A DNA stretch of 64,000 bases from Acanthacorydalis orientalis (Eukaryota > Arthropoda > Insecta > Megaloptera > Corydalidae), in contig CM068314.1 in the NCBI GenBank assembly GCA_034766995.1, positions 30,798,208-30,862,207 of the forward strand, written 5' to 3'. This document shows positions 14,401-25,997 of this stretch, piece by piece. Under the pieces are notes generated by a model. That model was not told where the DNA came from, did not search any database, and saw nothing but the letters and a program-made list of their open reading frames with translations. The first letter of the stretch is position 1. Each line of letters starts with the position of its first letter. A program made the translations under genes and the position numbers.

Positions 14401-17400
14401 ACGACTTAAATTGGACCAAATTGTACGTACGAGTAGTATACAAGGCAAAATTTAAATCATATAATTTGGAATAATGTATGTACATACGGATATATGTATA
14501 TTATAAAAATTTATATACAAATTAATAGACATTTTGTATGTAGATATATGTATATAGAAATATATTTCACAAGATTACTATACATATGTATTTGTTAATT
14601 TGAGTTCTTAATTAATCCATGTTTTCATCTGAAGTGATGATGGTAGCCGATAATAAATATCGAGGAAAAATATTATTGAGTCGAGGTGGGAATTTTTTTA
14701 CGACTTAAGTATGAAGCGACTTTAAACGAAGCGCCTTAAGTGGGGGTATTTCTATACACACATTATATGTAGTCCAGTGCATCTGGCTAAAATTCGGGGC
14801 TGTCCTTGCATCAAAATGGACAATCTAATCTTGATTGTAGGATTGTGTGTGTGCGGGAGGAATTTTTTTTTAAAGTGTAATTACACTTTTGTGAACTGTC
14901 AGATCTTACAATGTCGCAGCCAGCGCAAAAAGGGTTAAATTTCGGGTTAATTTTTTTAAAATATCTCGCTTCTTGTAACTAAAAAAAAATAAAAATACTT
15001 TTATAGAGAATTTAATTCTCTACAACTTTAGTTCTTGTACTTTTTTCGTGCGATGAATATTTTTCTATTTATTACAAAAAAAAACTGTTAAAAGTTTTTT
15101 GCATTTTTCTCTTTTTTCGTTCGTTTGACGTTAAAGATACTCATTAACAAAGTTGTAGAGCATGAAAACATCTATAATTCACGTATTAAACTTTTTTTGT
15201 GCGACAAATATTTATTGTTTTACACTGCCGCAAAAGGCCGCGTGTACCGTAGTCTGTACAAGTTGACGCAACACCATGTGGAAGCGATATTACAGTTCCG
15301 CGCATACGGTGCACGCGGCCTTTTACAGCGGTGTAAAATAATAAATATTTATCGCATAAAAAAATTTAATACGTAAATTGTAGATGTTTTCATGCTCTAT
15401 AACTTTGTTAATGGCTATATTTAACGTCAAACGAACGAAAAACAAGAAAAATGTAAAAAAACTTTTTTACCTTTTTTTGCAATAAATAAAAAATATTCAT
15501 CGCATAAAAAAAGTATGAGAACCAAAGTTGTAGAGACTTAAATTCTTTACAAAATGGGATTTTAATTTCTTTTATAACTGCAACAGGAAGTAAGATATTT
15601 TTTTTAAAAAAAAGCCCGGAATTTAACTCTTTTTTCGCATTGATCGAAACAACTTAACGTCTGACAGTTCACAAAAGTGTAACTATACTCTAGAAAACCC
15701 GCCCCATCATCCCATAATTAAGATTAGATTGTCCATTCTGATGCAATATTCCACAGTCAGATCCACTGGACTAACAAGCAACATTTATGACTCTAAAAAT
15801 CTTCAGTGTTTTACATTTTAATGACATGCTAATTGACATCTGAATCATTCATGTATGTGAATTAACAAAAACAACATGTCTCCAACATACGACATTTTGA
15901 AATATTTTTTAGACCTCAAGCATGTTTTCAGCAGAGAGTTAAGGATTACATATAATAAATAGGATTTTTACCCGAGAACATAAAAAGTAACACATCATTT
16001 ACTATATAAATCTATTTGCTAATTTTAGTTCAATTAAAATATTTAAATTCAGTGCTTTATTCACGAACCTAGATAATATCGAAAAATGTGCTTCATTCTC
16101 GTCCACCAATCAATATAGTATCAAGTCTCTTTTAACTATCACGATTCCGTATCGAAAAGAAAGTTTGACGCAATGACCTTCCTTCCGCATACTCAAATGT
16201 GTGTAATATAAACAAAAACCTGTTAAATATCAGCCGTGCTAATAAGATAACTGACATATCCGTATAGAAAAAAAAATACGTCTGATGTATGTCACACCGT
16301 GCACATAATATGTCCATATTTGTGACGCTTTAATGTATAAACATTCCGTGCTTATTGTTTTCTTGTTATATAATCTCTATTTGCGATAATAAATAGTGCG
16401 AAAGAAATTTATAAAAAAAAATAAACGCTGTGTAACTTTAGTTTAACGATTTGAATGTGTTTATCAATATATGCTTTTTAATTATTATTTTTTGATGGCG
16501 CAATTAATCTTAGACAAACAAAATGTGCGCTTAGAATTTACAAAGTCAACAGTTTCATACAAACCAAAATAAAACAACTATCAGCTACAAGCATCGAAAA
16601 CTGAAAATGCGTTATACTTTTAATAAAATCCATAAATATGAATTTTTAGTCTGTATAAAAAACATAATGCATATGCATGTTTGAAAAGATAATGTGAATT
16701 ACCTGTTTATATATAAAATATTCTAATATTGGTACATACTATACTAATATAGATTATTAATATGAAAGTTCAGGAAAAATGGCAATGAAGCCCAATATTG
16801 TCTCAGGAGCCGCACAAAGTAGCTTTGGAAACGCAGTTTACACACCCTTGGTCTATACGTTGAGTTTTGTTTTATTTTGTTTTTTTTTTGCACGTTGGTG
16901 TACTTGATTTTACACTATCATAGTTTGAAGCGACAAATTTAGTAACTAAATTTAAAATTATCGATTTTAAAGACATTTCTACATTTTCCAACCGAGATAC
17001 GATTGGTATTGTTAAAGTGAGAGCAGTCAACAGTATAAAAAATCATATGGATCCAAAAAAGTTGGCTACAAACGTTAAAGTATGGGGTAAATTATTGCAG
17101 CCAGATTAATTTTTGAAAGCGGTTTATAAATGTACAAAACCGCATCTGAGAGCAGATAAACATAAGCTGTTATCTAGGGATATCAAACAAAATGAATTTT
17201 TTAAAGTTTTGTAAATCGTAAAAAGTAGTCTCGTTTTCATTTATTTTTACATAAGCAAATTGAAATAAATGCAATATCAAAGTTAATTTAAAAAAAATAC
17301 AGCGACGTTGTCAATAAAAGCTGATTTTACAATTAATATTGACCATAATGATGTAATAGATGCTTTTTAAGAATATCTTTCATCTATATATAAAACACAT

Positions 17401-18861
17401 TTTTTCTACATAAATCTTTCTGCATATTTATAGTTAATACTTTTTTAGAATTTTATATTTTTTTAAATAAGAAAGGAGATAAAAAACATCAATCGCTACA
17501 AATGCCATTAATATAAATTCGGTTAAATCTGATAGGCAGCGTAATAAAAATAATTCTTCAACTATATTAAAATTTATTTCACAGACAGTAATGTAATAAA
17601 TATCAAAATTTTCATTTAAGTTTATCTTCCTAAATTATCTTACACTGTGTTTACTTTTATTACTAATGTAAATCAAAATACATATTAATAGTTTACAAGA
17701 AAAAAAATCGTAATTTTCATTTATTTCAAGATTATTCCCATTAATCATTTCTGAATGTAAATTTTTAATTTACCAAATAAGAATAAAATATATCAATAAA
17801 AATAAAGCGAAAAACAATCATGAAAGACACACACACGTACATCAATGTGTTAATAACGTGTGTATTGTTAAAACGACCTTTTAAATATATAATCGTAAAT
17901 CAGGTATTTATTGACAAAACTATTTTACAATTTGAAATTCTGTGAACTATTTTCCATCGATAAAATTATTTACTAACGCATATCTAAAATATATCGGTTT
18001 TTCGGATCTTGTGTTCGCTGAATTGAAATGTGTTAAAAAATGTATCTTCGGCTTATTTGCTTTCCAATCACACTACACGATACAATAGAATTAGATAACG
18101 GATTTCATACGATGGGTAAATAGGCGTGTCAATTATTGTAACTTTCTTTCTAGGATATTTATCTTGTGTGTAATGTACAATGTCCCGTTTATAAAATATC
18201 CGGATATACTGTTTCACAAGTTTACAATATATATTTGTTTTTAAAAAGAATATTTTCTCGCATTTCATGAATACATAAAAAACGATTCTGAAATAACAAA
18301 TATATATATATTGAAAATATCTTTTTTCTAGATAACTCGTCGTGGTTATACCGAGCCTTGTGTACGGGCGGTATAGCTCGCGACTCGGAAGGAAATCCGC
18401 CGGCAATAGAAGATCCTCGAGATAACAGAGAACACGCACTCATGGCCTGGTTCAGAGACAAAGTCGCTTCAGTACTCGATGTATGGCTTGTCAAAGCGAT
18501 CGTCCTAGTCGCGTTCGCATTTTATTTAGCTGGTGCTGGATACGGTGTTTCTCGTATTCAAGAGGGACTCGAAAGACGTCGAGTTGCTCGAGCAGATTCA
18601 TATTCGATTGAATTTTTCGATCGTGAAGATGAATTTTTCAGAGAATTTCCATACAGAATACAGGTAACTACAACTATTTCATTTTTAATTTTCATAATGA
18701 TAAACGTTTACAATATATATTAATTACAACTGGTAAACGTATACATATCTATCAAAATAACACGTTGACTAATATAAGATTAAATCCTAATTTATGAATA
18801 TATTATTTTTTTCTAAAACAAGGGGTGAAGCACTGTTATTTCAGTATTAACAGTAACTTGG

Positions 18862-18901
<40 letters not shown>

Positions 18902-21418
18902 AATTATTTATTTAAACTATGTACTAAAATATATATAATTTGAATTTATTGTCACTTGTAATGAATTTAATAGAGTTATAAATGTCTTTTCATATCTGTA
19001 ATCCAAACAGGTGCATTGTCTTGCTAATCTTGGTCCCATTAACTCAATTGCACCTACCATTCTCTCTTCAACTATATTCAAAATGTTTGTATACTAACTT
19101 CCTATACTGTACACAGTCAGCTACCTGAAGATAATTGAAGAACAGAACGTAGTAGTAACAGAATACAACATGAAAGATTGAACGAAATTAGATTAACTAT
19201 TATATCTTCTAACTAAATATTAAAAAGAGACAATTAAAAAATAACATTTTTTAAAAAAAACAGTACAAAATTGTCTAAAATAAGACAAATATTTTCTAAA
19301 AGCATATACCTTTTATGGCATGAATTAATTATGATTTGTGCGATTACAATTTCAAAAAGAAAAATCATCTAAAAAAATTATGATTTTTACTACACAGTTC
19401 TCGATAATTTATATATTTTATTCACTATTGATTAAATTTCTTCTATATATATATATATATATATATACACGAGGGCGATTTGAAGAGTAACTTGGTTCGT
19501 GTACTCTCCGGGGGAGAGAAGGGCGGGTGTATATGTTTTCTTATAGTTCTATCCTTTTTAGTGACTCATGCATAGTTACAAGTCGTTCCGCAATTTATTC
19601 TCTGTTTGACAGTTGTTTCAACACAAGCGTTTCATGTGAAAGTGCAAAATGGATAAAATCTGAATTCAAGGGGTGATTCAATTCTTTTTTGGAAGGGAAA
19701 ACAAAGAAAAAAATCTATAAGAGATTTCCTGCATTGTGTAAATCCTGTCTTTTTTTTGAAACCGTTCCACTTTGAGTGAATAAATTTAAATGTGGCAGTA
19801 CGAACATCGAAGATACACTATGCTCAGGAAGTCCAAGAACAGCTGTCACGTCAGAAATCATTGATAAAGTTCATGCTATGGTTTTGTCCGACCGAAAGTG
19901 AGTGAAAGTAAGCGAGATAGCAAAGGTCATAGGCATCTCAACTGTGCGAATGCATTTCATTTTGCACATTGAATTACGTATGAAAAAACTTTTCGTACGA
20001 TGGGGTACCGCGGTTGTTCGTACGCAAACATCGAACATTCAAACTGTTTAAGAAGAATCCAACGGGTTTCATGCGACTTTTCGTGACCACGAATGAAATT
20101 TGGATTCATCATTATACACCAGAATCGAAAACGCCATCAAAACAATGGACTGAACACGGTAAAACAGCTCCGAAGAAGGTAAGACAGTTCATTCGGCTGG
20201 AAGCGTCATGGCGTCAGTTTTCTAGAATTCTTTTGTTCCAATATCTTTGGAACGAAAAAATAGATACTGAACAATACTATGTACTACTTTTGGAGAAGCT
20301 GAAGATATCAATCGCGGCAATGACCAAGAAAAATGTGTTGTTTCACTATAACAATGTACTGCCTAATTCAAGCGTTCTCGCTGAGCAAAAATTGTCCTAA
20401 TTGTATTTTAAAATCCTTCTGCATCCACTGCATTCGTCTGGTTTGGCTCCTTCGCACTTCACCTCGAAACCCACTTTAGGAAGGGAATCTCGAAACTGAA
20501 CAAACGAAGGGGAAGGGAAGGGAAAGTGCGTTAAACTTCGAAAGGTTTATGCCGAAAAATAAAGTATGGTTAAAACTGAAGCTGTTTTCTCTAATATCGA
20601 ACCCAGTTACTCTTCGAACAGCCCTCGTGTATATATATATATGCAAATATGAAAATTTATTATGACTGAATAATGTACTTTTAAATTTTCCTATGAAAAC
20701 ATGAAAAGTATTCTTTCATTTTTTAATTTTAGGTCATTATCATCGGCGATCACAATTATTCCGATCCGTTTGTTCAAAATGAAATTGAAACTTTCATGCA
20801 AACTCTTGAAAATACATCATATATATCTTCGCCAATCTACAGTGAGTCGTGGCTCAGATCTTTCACGCAATACATGGCACGCAACTCCGATTACCTCAAC
20901 ATGACAATCGATACTGAAGAGTCTTTTATCGCTGCTTTAAAAGAGGTCAGTGCATTAATTTATATTTCTTTACACATAAGTTTTAAATCCAAAAGAAAAC
21001 GATGTAATAACGTTTTACTTTATAACAAAAATGTTTTATTGTATGTTCAAGTTTCGATTTTCAACAAGTTTTCGTAAAAATTAAATGTTAATTTTAATCA
21101 CATATTCTTTAATTTAAAATATAGTACGTAATTAATGTATATTTTATTTAGTTGTGGCTTTTCCCGGCGAATCCATTTTCACTCGACGTTAAATTTGATC
21201 CGACTGGTAAGAAAATTATAGCATCTCGGTTTTTAATTCAAGCTGTCAATATAAATGATACGAATCACGAAAAGGAGATGGTGAGGGCGTTAAGAAATTT
21301 ATGCAAACAGTCTCCTTTGAATGTAACAGTTTTTCATCCGTACTTTGTATTTTTTGATCAGGTAAATATTATTTTAATTAATTTGTTATTTCTCTTACTC
21401 TTCTTCGCATACAAATTA

Positions 21419-21504
<86 letters not shown>

Positions 21505-22562
21505 TGTAAATTAATTTAAAATAAACATAATTTTGTAATTGAAACAACTTCTTTCAGTTCGAACTTGTTCGTCCAACTTCAATCCAAGCAATGGTTATAG
21601 GCGCAATAATTATGATGTTAATTTCGTTCATCTTTATACCAAATCTTTTGTGCGGCGTGTGGGTTGCGTTTAGCATTGTTTCTATTGAAACGGGTGTTGT
21701 AGGTTATATGGCGTTATGGGATGTAAACCTCGATTCTATATCAATGATCAATCTTATCATGTGTATCGGTTTCTCTGTCGACTTCACAGCACACATCTGT
21801 TATGCTTATATGTCTTCGAAAGCTCCAACATCTAAAGAACGTGTCCGCGAGTGTTTATATGCATTAGGACTTCCGATTGTTCAGGGATCGCTATCGACAA
21901 TATTGGGCGTGTCGGCGTTGATTTTAGCTGACAGTTACATTTTCTTAGTATTTTTCAAGATGATATTCCTAGTAATATTCTTTGGTGCTCTTCATGGATT
22001 ATTTTTACTACCTGTCTTACTTTCGTTGTTTGGTCCTACTTCATGTCGATCTAAAAAACACTCGGACGATGTGAAACTGTCTGCTGTACAAAAGGCATTT
22101 CCGCATCCTTATTGCATTCCACATCCTACATTGACACTGAATGGAGGTGCCGGTTTTAACAGTAAGCCGATCAATAAGAATATCGCTCCGTATAAAGCCT
22201 ACGGTGATTTGGATAAAGATTTGGGAATAGGGACATCTGGAGAGGATTCCAGCGAATCTAGTTCGAGTAAATCACAACGTAAGCAAGCAATGGAAGATGA
22301 AAATACACGACGACGTTACGAGGAAGGTTGGAGACGATCGACGCATGCAATTCCGGCCCAATTTCAAACTTCTCAAGTGATGGATGTATATGGACATGAA
22401 GCCGAACGTGCCTGGTATAGACAGAGATACGAGGGCCACCGTCCTAGACGTTACTCGCCACCGGATGGATTCCAAACACCTAGACGTATGCCGCCTAGGA
22501 GATCGGCATCACATCATAATTTAGGAAACACGAGATATGTTGCAGAAATGAGATTTCCATGA
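7796..22562 (+). CDS. patched domain-containing protein (Ptr/PTCHD3-like), 5' incomplete, six exons
   Basis: Exons: 7,796-7,996; 11,552-11,683; 18,332-18,663; 20,733-20,945; 21,152-21,361; 21,558-22,562. All junctions are AG/GT and phases agree, giving 696 residues plus a split first codon. The product is a multi-pass membrane protein of the patched/RND superfamily. It carries the two charged transmembrane motifs of the family: IGLDDTFVML (GxxxDD) in the first exon and GFSVDFTAH (GxxxDF) in the last. A second extracellular loop lies between the two membrane blocks, in exons 3-5. The last 180 residues form a charged cytoplasmic tail rich in Ser and Arg. Family members move sterols or lipids, or modulate Hedgehog-type signalling; the substrate of this one cannot be read from sequence. 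The N-terminal part (first helix, first loop) is missing from the window. Drosophila Ptr or a PTCHD3 orthologue are both possible, so no symbol is given. Confidence 0.93.
8000..11551. other. intron of patched-domain gene
   Basis: AT-rich intron of 3.55 kb. It contains the degenerate transposase at 9,420-10,335 and (TA)n tracts around 10,971-11,001, 11,068-11,116 and 11,417-11,451. The open frame near 10,910-11,143 is mostly translated TA repeat. Nothing else is recognised. Confidence 0.75.
9420..10335 (-). pseudogene. degenerate DUF4817/IS630-type Tc1-mariner transposase
   Basis: Read on the - strand, successive frames resemble the insect transposase with an N-terminal DUF4817 helix-turn-helix and a DDE_3-type catalytic domain. 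Near 10,270-10,190 there is LVSKFEEAVSVRVKDTPVR followed by ARSEENIDLVRKSVSEES. Near 9,960-9,850 there is NCRIWGEENSSVIVEKPLN followed by ERVTVWYAL, IIGPYFFVD and KAITVNGERYQN. Near 9,750-9,540 there are VQQATQLVKRL and LKDETRRVID. Several stops and frameshifts interrupt it, so it is inactive. Terminal repeats were not located. It lies antisense inside the intron between the first two patched exons seen here. Confidence 0.8.
11552..11683 (+). CDS. patched-domain gene, exon 2 in window
   Basis: Acceptor attttgattag and donor cag/gtaagt. The first two bases complete the Gly codon split from the previous exon. It encodes GFAVLFLFVWHLTFFAGCMA, a transmembrane helix typical of the patched region, then a cytoplasmic segment ending in KVKPVSQA. 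Confidence 0.92.
11940..12062. mobile_element. short MITE candidate (~121 bp) with GGTGATTCA ends
   Basis: The left end ggtgattcagttcagg and the right end ttgaatcacc are inverted matches over about nine to ten bases, with further imperfect pairing (gaactgaaat). TA dinucleotides lie just outside or next to both ends, as expected for a Tc1/mariner-type insertion. It is too short to code. Confidence 0.4.
13450..14060. other. GC-richer intronic block of unknown role
   Basis: This block is visibly less AT-rich than its surroundings and has several CpGs, a tgacgt CRE-like motif near 13,675 and an open frame at 13,722-13,910 that matches no family I know. It could be an alternative promoter or first exon, an old insertion or a regulatory element. 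The sequence alone does not decide. Confidence 0.3.
14343..14754. mobile_element. pogo/Tigger-like MITE, 412 bp
   Basis: The left end reads caggaataccccgatttacg. The right end, reverse-complemented, reads tagaaatacccccacttaag. Imperfect pairing continues inward (acgttccgg / aaagtcgcttc region), and TA is present outside both ends (14,341-14,342 and 14,755-14,756). CAG-starting ends with an A/C-rich continuation and TA target sites fit pogo/Tigger-type elements. No transposase frame remains. Confidence 0.6.
14772..15772. mobile_element. 1.0-kb fold-back (palindromic) element with TA target site
   Basis: The two halves are inverted copies over almost the whole length, centred near 15,272. Paired landmarks are gtccagtg at the left end with cactggac at the right, atggacaatctaatctt with its complement near 15,722-15,738, and gaactgtcag with ctgacagttc. 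Closer to the centre, ttcgttcgtttgacgtta pairs with taacgtcaaacgaacgaa and aaaaggccgcgtgtaccgta with its near-complement. Only about 50 bp at the centre are unpaired. TA flanks both ends. No coding function is seen; the open frame through the centre is a by-product of the palindrome. Confidence 0.85.
18332..18663 (+). CDS. patched-domain gene, exon 3 in window
   Basis: Acceptor cttttttctag and donor cag/gtaact, with phase matching exon 2. It encodes a cytoplasmic segment (DNSSWLYRALCTGGIA, then EDPRDNREHALMAWFRDK), a transmembrane helix (WLVKAIVLVAFAFYLAGAGY) and the start of the large second extracellular loop with a charged stretch, RIQEGLERRR. Confidence 0.93.
18664..20732. other. intron of patched-domain gene
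   Basis: AT-rich intron with a (TA)n tract at about 18,866-18,899 and a complete-length but dead mariner at 19,468-20,629. Nothing else is recognised. Confidence 0.8.
19468..20629 (+). mobile_element. dead mariner element with both ends, 1,162 bp
   Basis: The left end cacgagggcgatttgaagag and the right end (reverse-complemented cacgagggctgttcgaagag) are terminal inverted repeats, with TA outside each. The transposase lies on the + strand. The best open part, 20,014-20,400, reads LFKKNPTGFMRLFVTTNE, IWIHHYTPESK, then SKQWTEHGKTAPKK. At the first catalytic position the usual D of the D-E-T-W-I-H block is N (TTNEIWIHHY). At the second, the usual H-D-N-A-P-A-H is HYNNVLPNS. Upstream frames contain frameshifts and stops. 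The copy cannot encode active transposase. Confidence 0.9.
20733..20945 (+). CDS. patched-domain gene, exon 4 in window
   Basis: Acceptor attttag and donor gag/gtcagt, phase 0 at both ends, 71 codons. It encodes extracellular-loop sequence including VIIIGDHNYSDPFVQNEIE, a segment SPIYSESWLRSFTQYM and possible N-glycosylation sites (NTS, NYS, NMT). Confidence 0.92.
21152..21361 (+). CDS. patched-domain gene, exon 5 in window
   Basis: Acceptor atttag and donor cag/gtaaat, phase 0, 70 codons. It encodes LWLFPANPFSLDVKFDPTGK and an ASRFLIQAVNINDTNHEKEM stretch typical of the end of the second extracellular loop, ending with VTVFHPYFVFFDQ. The intron that follows is largely a (TA)n tract. Confidence 0.92.
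21419..21499. repeat. (TA)n microsatellite, ~80 bp
   Basis: Alternating TA with a single C interruption, filling most of the 196-bp intron between exons 5 and 6 of the patched-domain gene. Confidence 0.95.
21558..22562 (+). CDS. patched-domain gene, last exon
   Basis: Acceptor ctttcag; stop TGA at 22,560-22,562. It encodes FELVRPTSIQAMVIGAII and then a block of about five hydrophobic helices that includes the second charged motif, GFSVDFTAHICYAY, and ends LLPVLLSLFGP. The remaining tail of about 180 residues is cytoplasmic and polar, with an acidic/Ser stretch (GEDSSESSSSKSQRK) and Arg-rich patches (RRRYEEGWRRS, RRMPPRR). AATAAA occurs just after the stop (22,568) and again near 22,806, so the polyadenylation site is uncertain. 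Confidence 0.95.
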   Translation, partial: FELVRPTSIQAMVIGAIIMMLISFIFIPNLLCGVWVAFSIVSIETGVVGYMALWDVNLDSISMINLIMCIGFSVDFTAHICYAYMSSKAPTSKERVRECLYALGLPIVQGSLSTILGVSALILADSYIFLVFFKMIFLVIFFGALHGLFLLPVLLSLFGPTSCRSKKHSDDVKLSAVQKAFPHPYCIPHPTLTLNGGAGFNSKPINKNIAPYKAYGDLDKDLGIGTSGEDSSESSSSKSQRKQAMEDENTRRRYEEGWRRSTHAIPAQFQTSQVMDVYGHEAERAWYRQRYEGHRPRRYSPPDGFQTPRRMPPRRSASHHNLGNTRYVAEMRFP

Positions 22563-22608
22563 CGTTTAATAAATAGCTATATTAACTTATCAATGTAATA
22601 ATATTTTC

Positions 22609-22646
<38 letters not shown>

Positions 22647-23354
22647 GTTTTCTTTGTATATAGTGAACATTATTACTTGAATTTCTAGTGTTTGAATCGT
22701 TTAAATGTGTCCAAATAAGAATAAGTGCAACTTTAAACGTGCAAAAATAGATAATTTTATCAATTTAAAAGAAAGGTTACTTACTGAAATGTAAATTACA
22801 AACATAATAAAAGATGGCATTTTCTAATAAAACATCTTAAAAAGAGATTATTTTAAAATATAATATAAATTATATTCTTAATATCAGAAAATGATTTTTT
22901 AGAATGAATGTGCACTTCTGTAGTATATGAAATATTGACAATTGTTACATGTAAACAAAACTTTAATTTTTTAGTATATTATTATTATTTATAGAAAGAT
23001 GATTACGAATTGTACTTTGTTATTGAAGAAAAAAACGCTCACATAAAAATAAGTTGTAGTTTAATTATAGATGATTTGTAATTGTACATTTTTTTTAACA
23101 TTTATTTCTATACTTTAGTAAAACGTAGTAATTATATTGTATGGTATTTAAAATATGTGATGGATATACAAATAAACGGATAAATATATAGGAATAAAAC
23201 TAAATAGTGAAAAGCATATGAATTTTGATACTGGGCACAAATTATTCATTAGTGTCTTTTAAAAATATTACTAATTTCATATAACAGTTAAATTTCTTGT
23301 GATAAATACCTATAGAAAAAAATTGGATTTATTTTAGATACACACATACATGCA

Positions 23355-23395
<41 letters not shown>

Positions 23396-23639
23396 ACATT
23401 TTTTCTATTAACTTTATTAATGTATATACCGATTCGTTATAGAGAATTCAAATCGACTTATTTGAAACATTTTCATTTCAAAAAATATATAAAATTATTT
23501 TTATACAAAATGTGTCTTTTAATTTTATCAATTAATATTTCATTCAACTACCCTTAATTTAATAATGTTTATAGACCTATAATATATATACGCACTAATA
23601 CAGGTTAGTTATTGAAAAAAATATTTAAATTCCATATAT

Positions 23640-23713
<74 letters not shown>

Positions 23714-25900
23714 CCATATTTTTACAAATATATGAGACAATACTTATATTATAAGTAAGTTTGGAAAATACGTACATGTTAATAATTGTATAAACAAGTT
23801 CATTTCATGAATGAATGGAATCAATTCAATCTTAACAATTTTATTAAATATATATGCGTTCATCATAGTCAACAATATTCAAAAATATAAAATCACATTT
23901 TAATAAAATAACTAATTTCATATAAACGCAAATAAATGTGTAATTAAAATCATTAAATACAATACACTTTAAAAAAGTTACATTTTATATTACTATTCAT
24001 TTTAAATTCGTTCTCACAAAACGATGATGTTTTTCTATTGAAATTAAACAAAGCAAATAATATTCATTTGACTGAACATTAAAGGAAAACATTTTGCGCA
24101 AAGTCGGTAAAAAAAAGAATTCAAAATTTTGTTCAAACGAAATTATAATATATTATATACTTAGAGTAGAAAATAATTAGTCTAAAATATATATACAATA
24201 ACACCAAACGTGATTTTTGAATTACAATAATAATCTTTTTTTTACTTTTTTACTGAGTGCATTGGTGATTCAAAACTTCATAGAATTACAACTGCCAATT
24301 TGTACAAATATCATAAAAATTATAATTCTTTAAAAAAATATTCTAAATTTCAATTTAATTTCCACATATTAAAATTCAAAAAGATTATTTTCATGCGTAT
24401 ACTCACTGTTTTCATATTTACACTCTCGGGTTATCCATTTCGTTTATAATGATCAGTAATGGCACTTATTATATCTTCAGGTATCTTATTACTTAATACT
24501 CTTCTAAGCTAGATGAATATAACACAAATGTCAAGTATTAAATTAGTTGAAGGTGGCGTAAATGCCGAAACCAATCTCAATGTAAAACAATGTGATTAAT
24601 CCAACAGTGAAAATTCTAAGAAAAGATTAAATATTAAAATGAGCTATTCAAAAAAAAAATAATAAATCAATAAATTTACTTTTTTTATTAACATTCAATG
24701 AAAAACTCATTCTTTATGTGTTGAACTCGAAATTTTATTTTTGGTTTATAAATAAATCTAAAAATAAAACAATCTGCAGAAAAACAGAAAAAAAACAAAT
24801 AGATATTTTATATATTTAATCAATTTATGTACGATGATATAAAATATCAGCAAAAATGTAACGAAAAATTGTCCTATACTAGCAAATTAACAGTACATAT
24901 ATTTTTTGTTATTGTACGTTCGCATAAGCAATAAGCAAATTAAGATAATTTCAGATTCATAATATTCCATTTTATTCATGTTTCATATTAAATATTTGAC
25001 TACATTAATTTGATTTCAAGTTTGTTAAAAATAAAACTTGATATTTTGTTATTAAAAATTAATTTAGTGTACTATTATATTTTTACTCCTCAAAAAAACA
25101 AACTTTTTCAGTGTATATTATTCTATATTCAAATTTAAAAAGTTTTAAAGCAATGAATTAATACTGACAACAATTACTGTCTATATGATTTTGTTACTGT
25201 ATTATAGTAAAAAAAAATAAATTTGTGATCAGATAAAAATCGAAAATAAAATATTGACAATATTTAAAATGTATAGATTAAAATAATTCCCAGATCAGTT
25301 GTGATGTACTTTTAATTTAAAATATTGAAATCTATATATATATAAAACCAATTGTGATTATGGAACAAATAATTAAAATAGCTGCATTTATCAATGCATA
25401 ATTAAAAAAGAATTAGAATTCAATCTACAATATGATTAATTATAACAGGTTAGAATAAGATTATGATTGTTATATCAAAATAGACATATTTTTTTATAAA
25501 TTATTTATGGCAGGAAAGTAACATAACGTCAATGGTTCATCATTAAGATAACAATTACATGAAATAGAACGAATTAACAAAATTCATTATTTTAAATAAT
25601 TTTACTTAATTTGAAATCAATTTCTTGTGGCATTAATTTAAAATCTATTTTAGAACTATACTAGAAAACGCCTTACTTATATAATTCAATTTATTAGTTA
25701 ACCTATTCGAAGAGAAATTAGCGTAATGATTACTTAATGTTGTTTTGTTTATTGATTTATCATATAGTCTTTTCAAAAATAACAAAAGTATCAGGTCTAT
25801 GAAATCCATTAATTATTTATATATATATATATAAATTGCAAAAAAATGTGTTTTTAAAGTGCTCTTAAATATAAACAGATTTTGCCAACTTTTTTGTGAG

Positions 25901-25997
<97 letters not shown>

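Larger units (their letters stand above)
11684..18331. other. 6.6-kb intron of patched-domain gene
   Basis: It holds a 121-bp MITE, a GC-richer unexplained block (13,450-14,060), a pogo-like MITE and a 1.0-kb fold-back element. A weak coding-like relic lies at about 16,990-17,215. The open frames at 16,132 and 18,068 show no motif, and the latter is antisense to exon 3. Confidence 0.7.

Noticed and set aside
15125..15376. 83-residue frame in the fold-back element
   Set aside because: Spans the palindrome centre; both halves are inverted copies and no protein motif is present.
18068..18494. Antisense open frames over patched exon 3
   Set aside because: Shadows of the real + strand exon, which has matching splice sites and family motifs.
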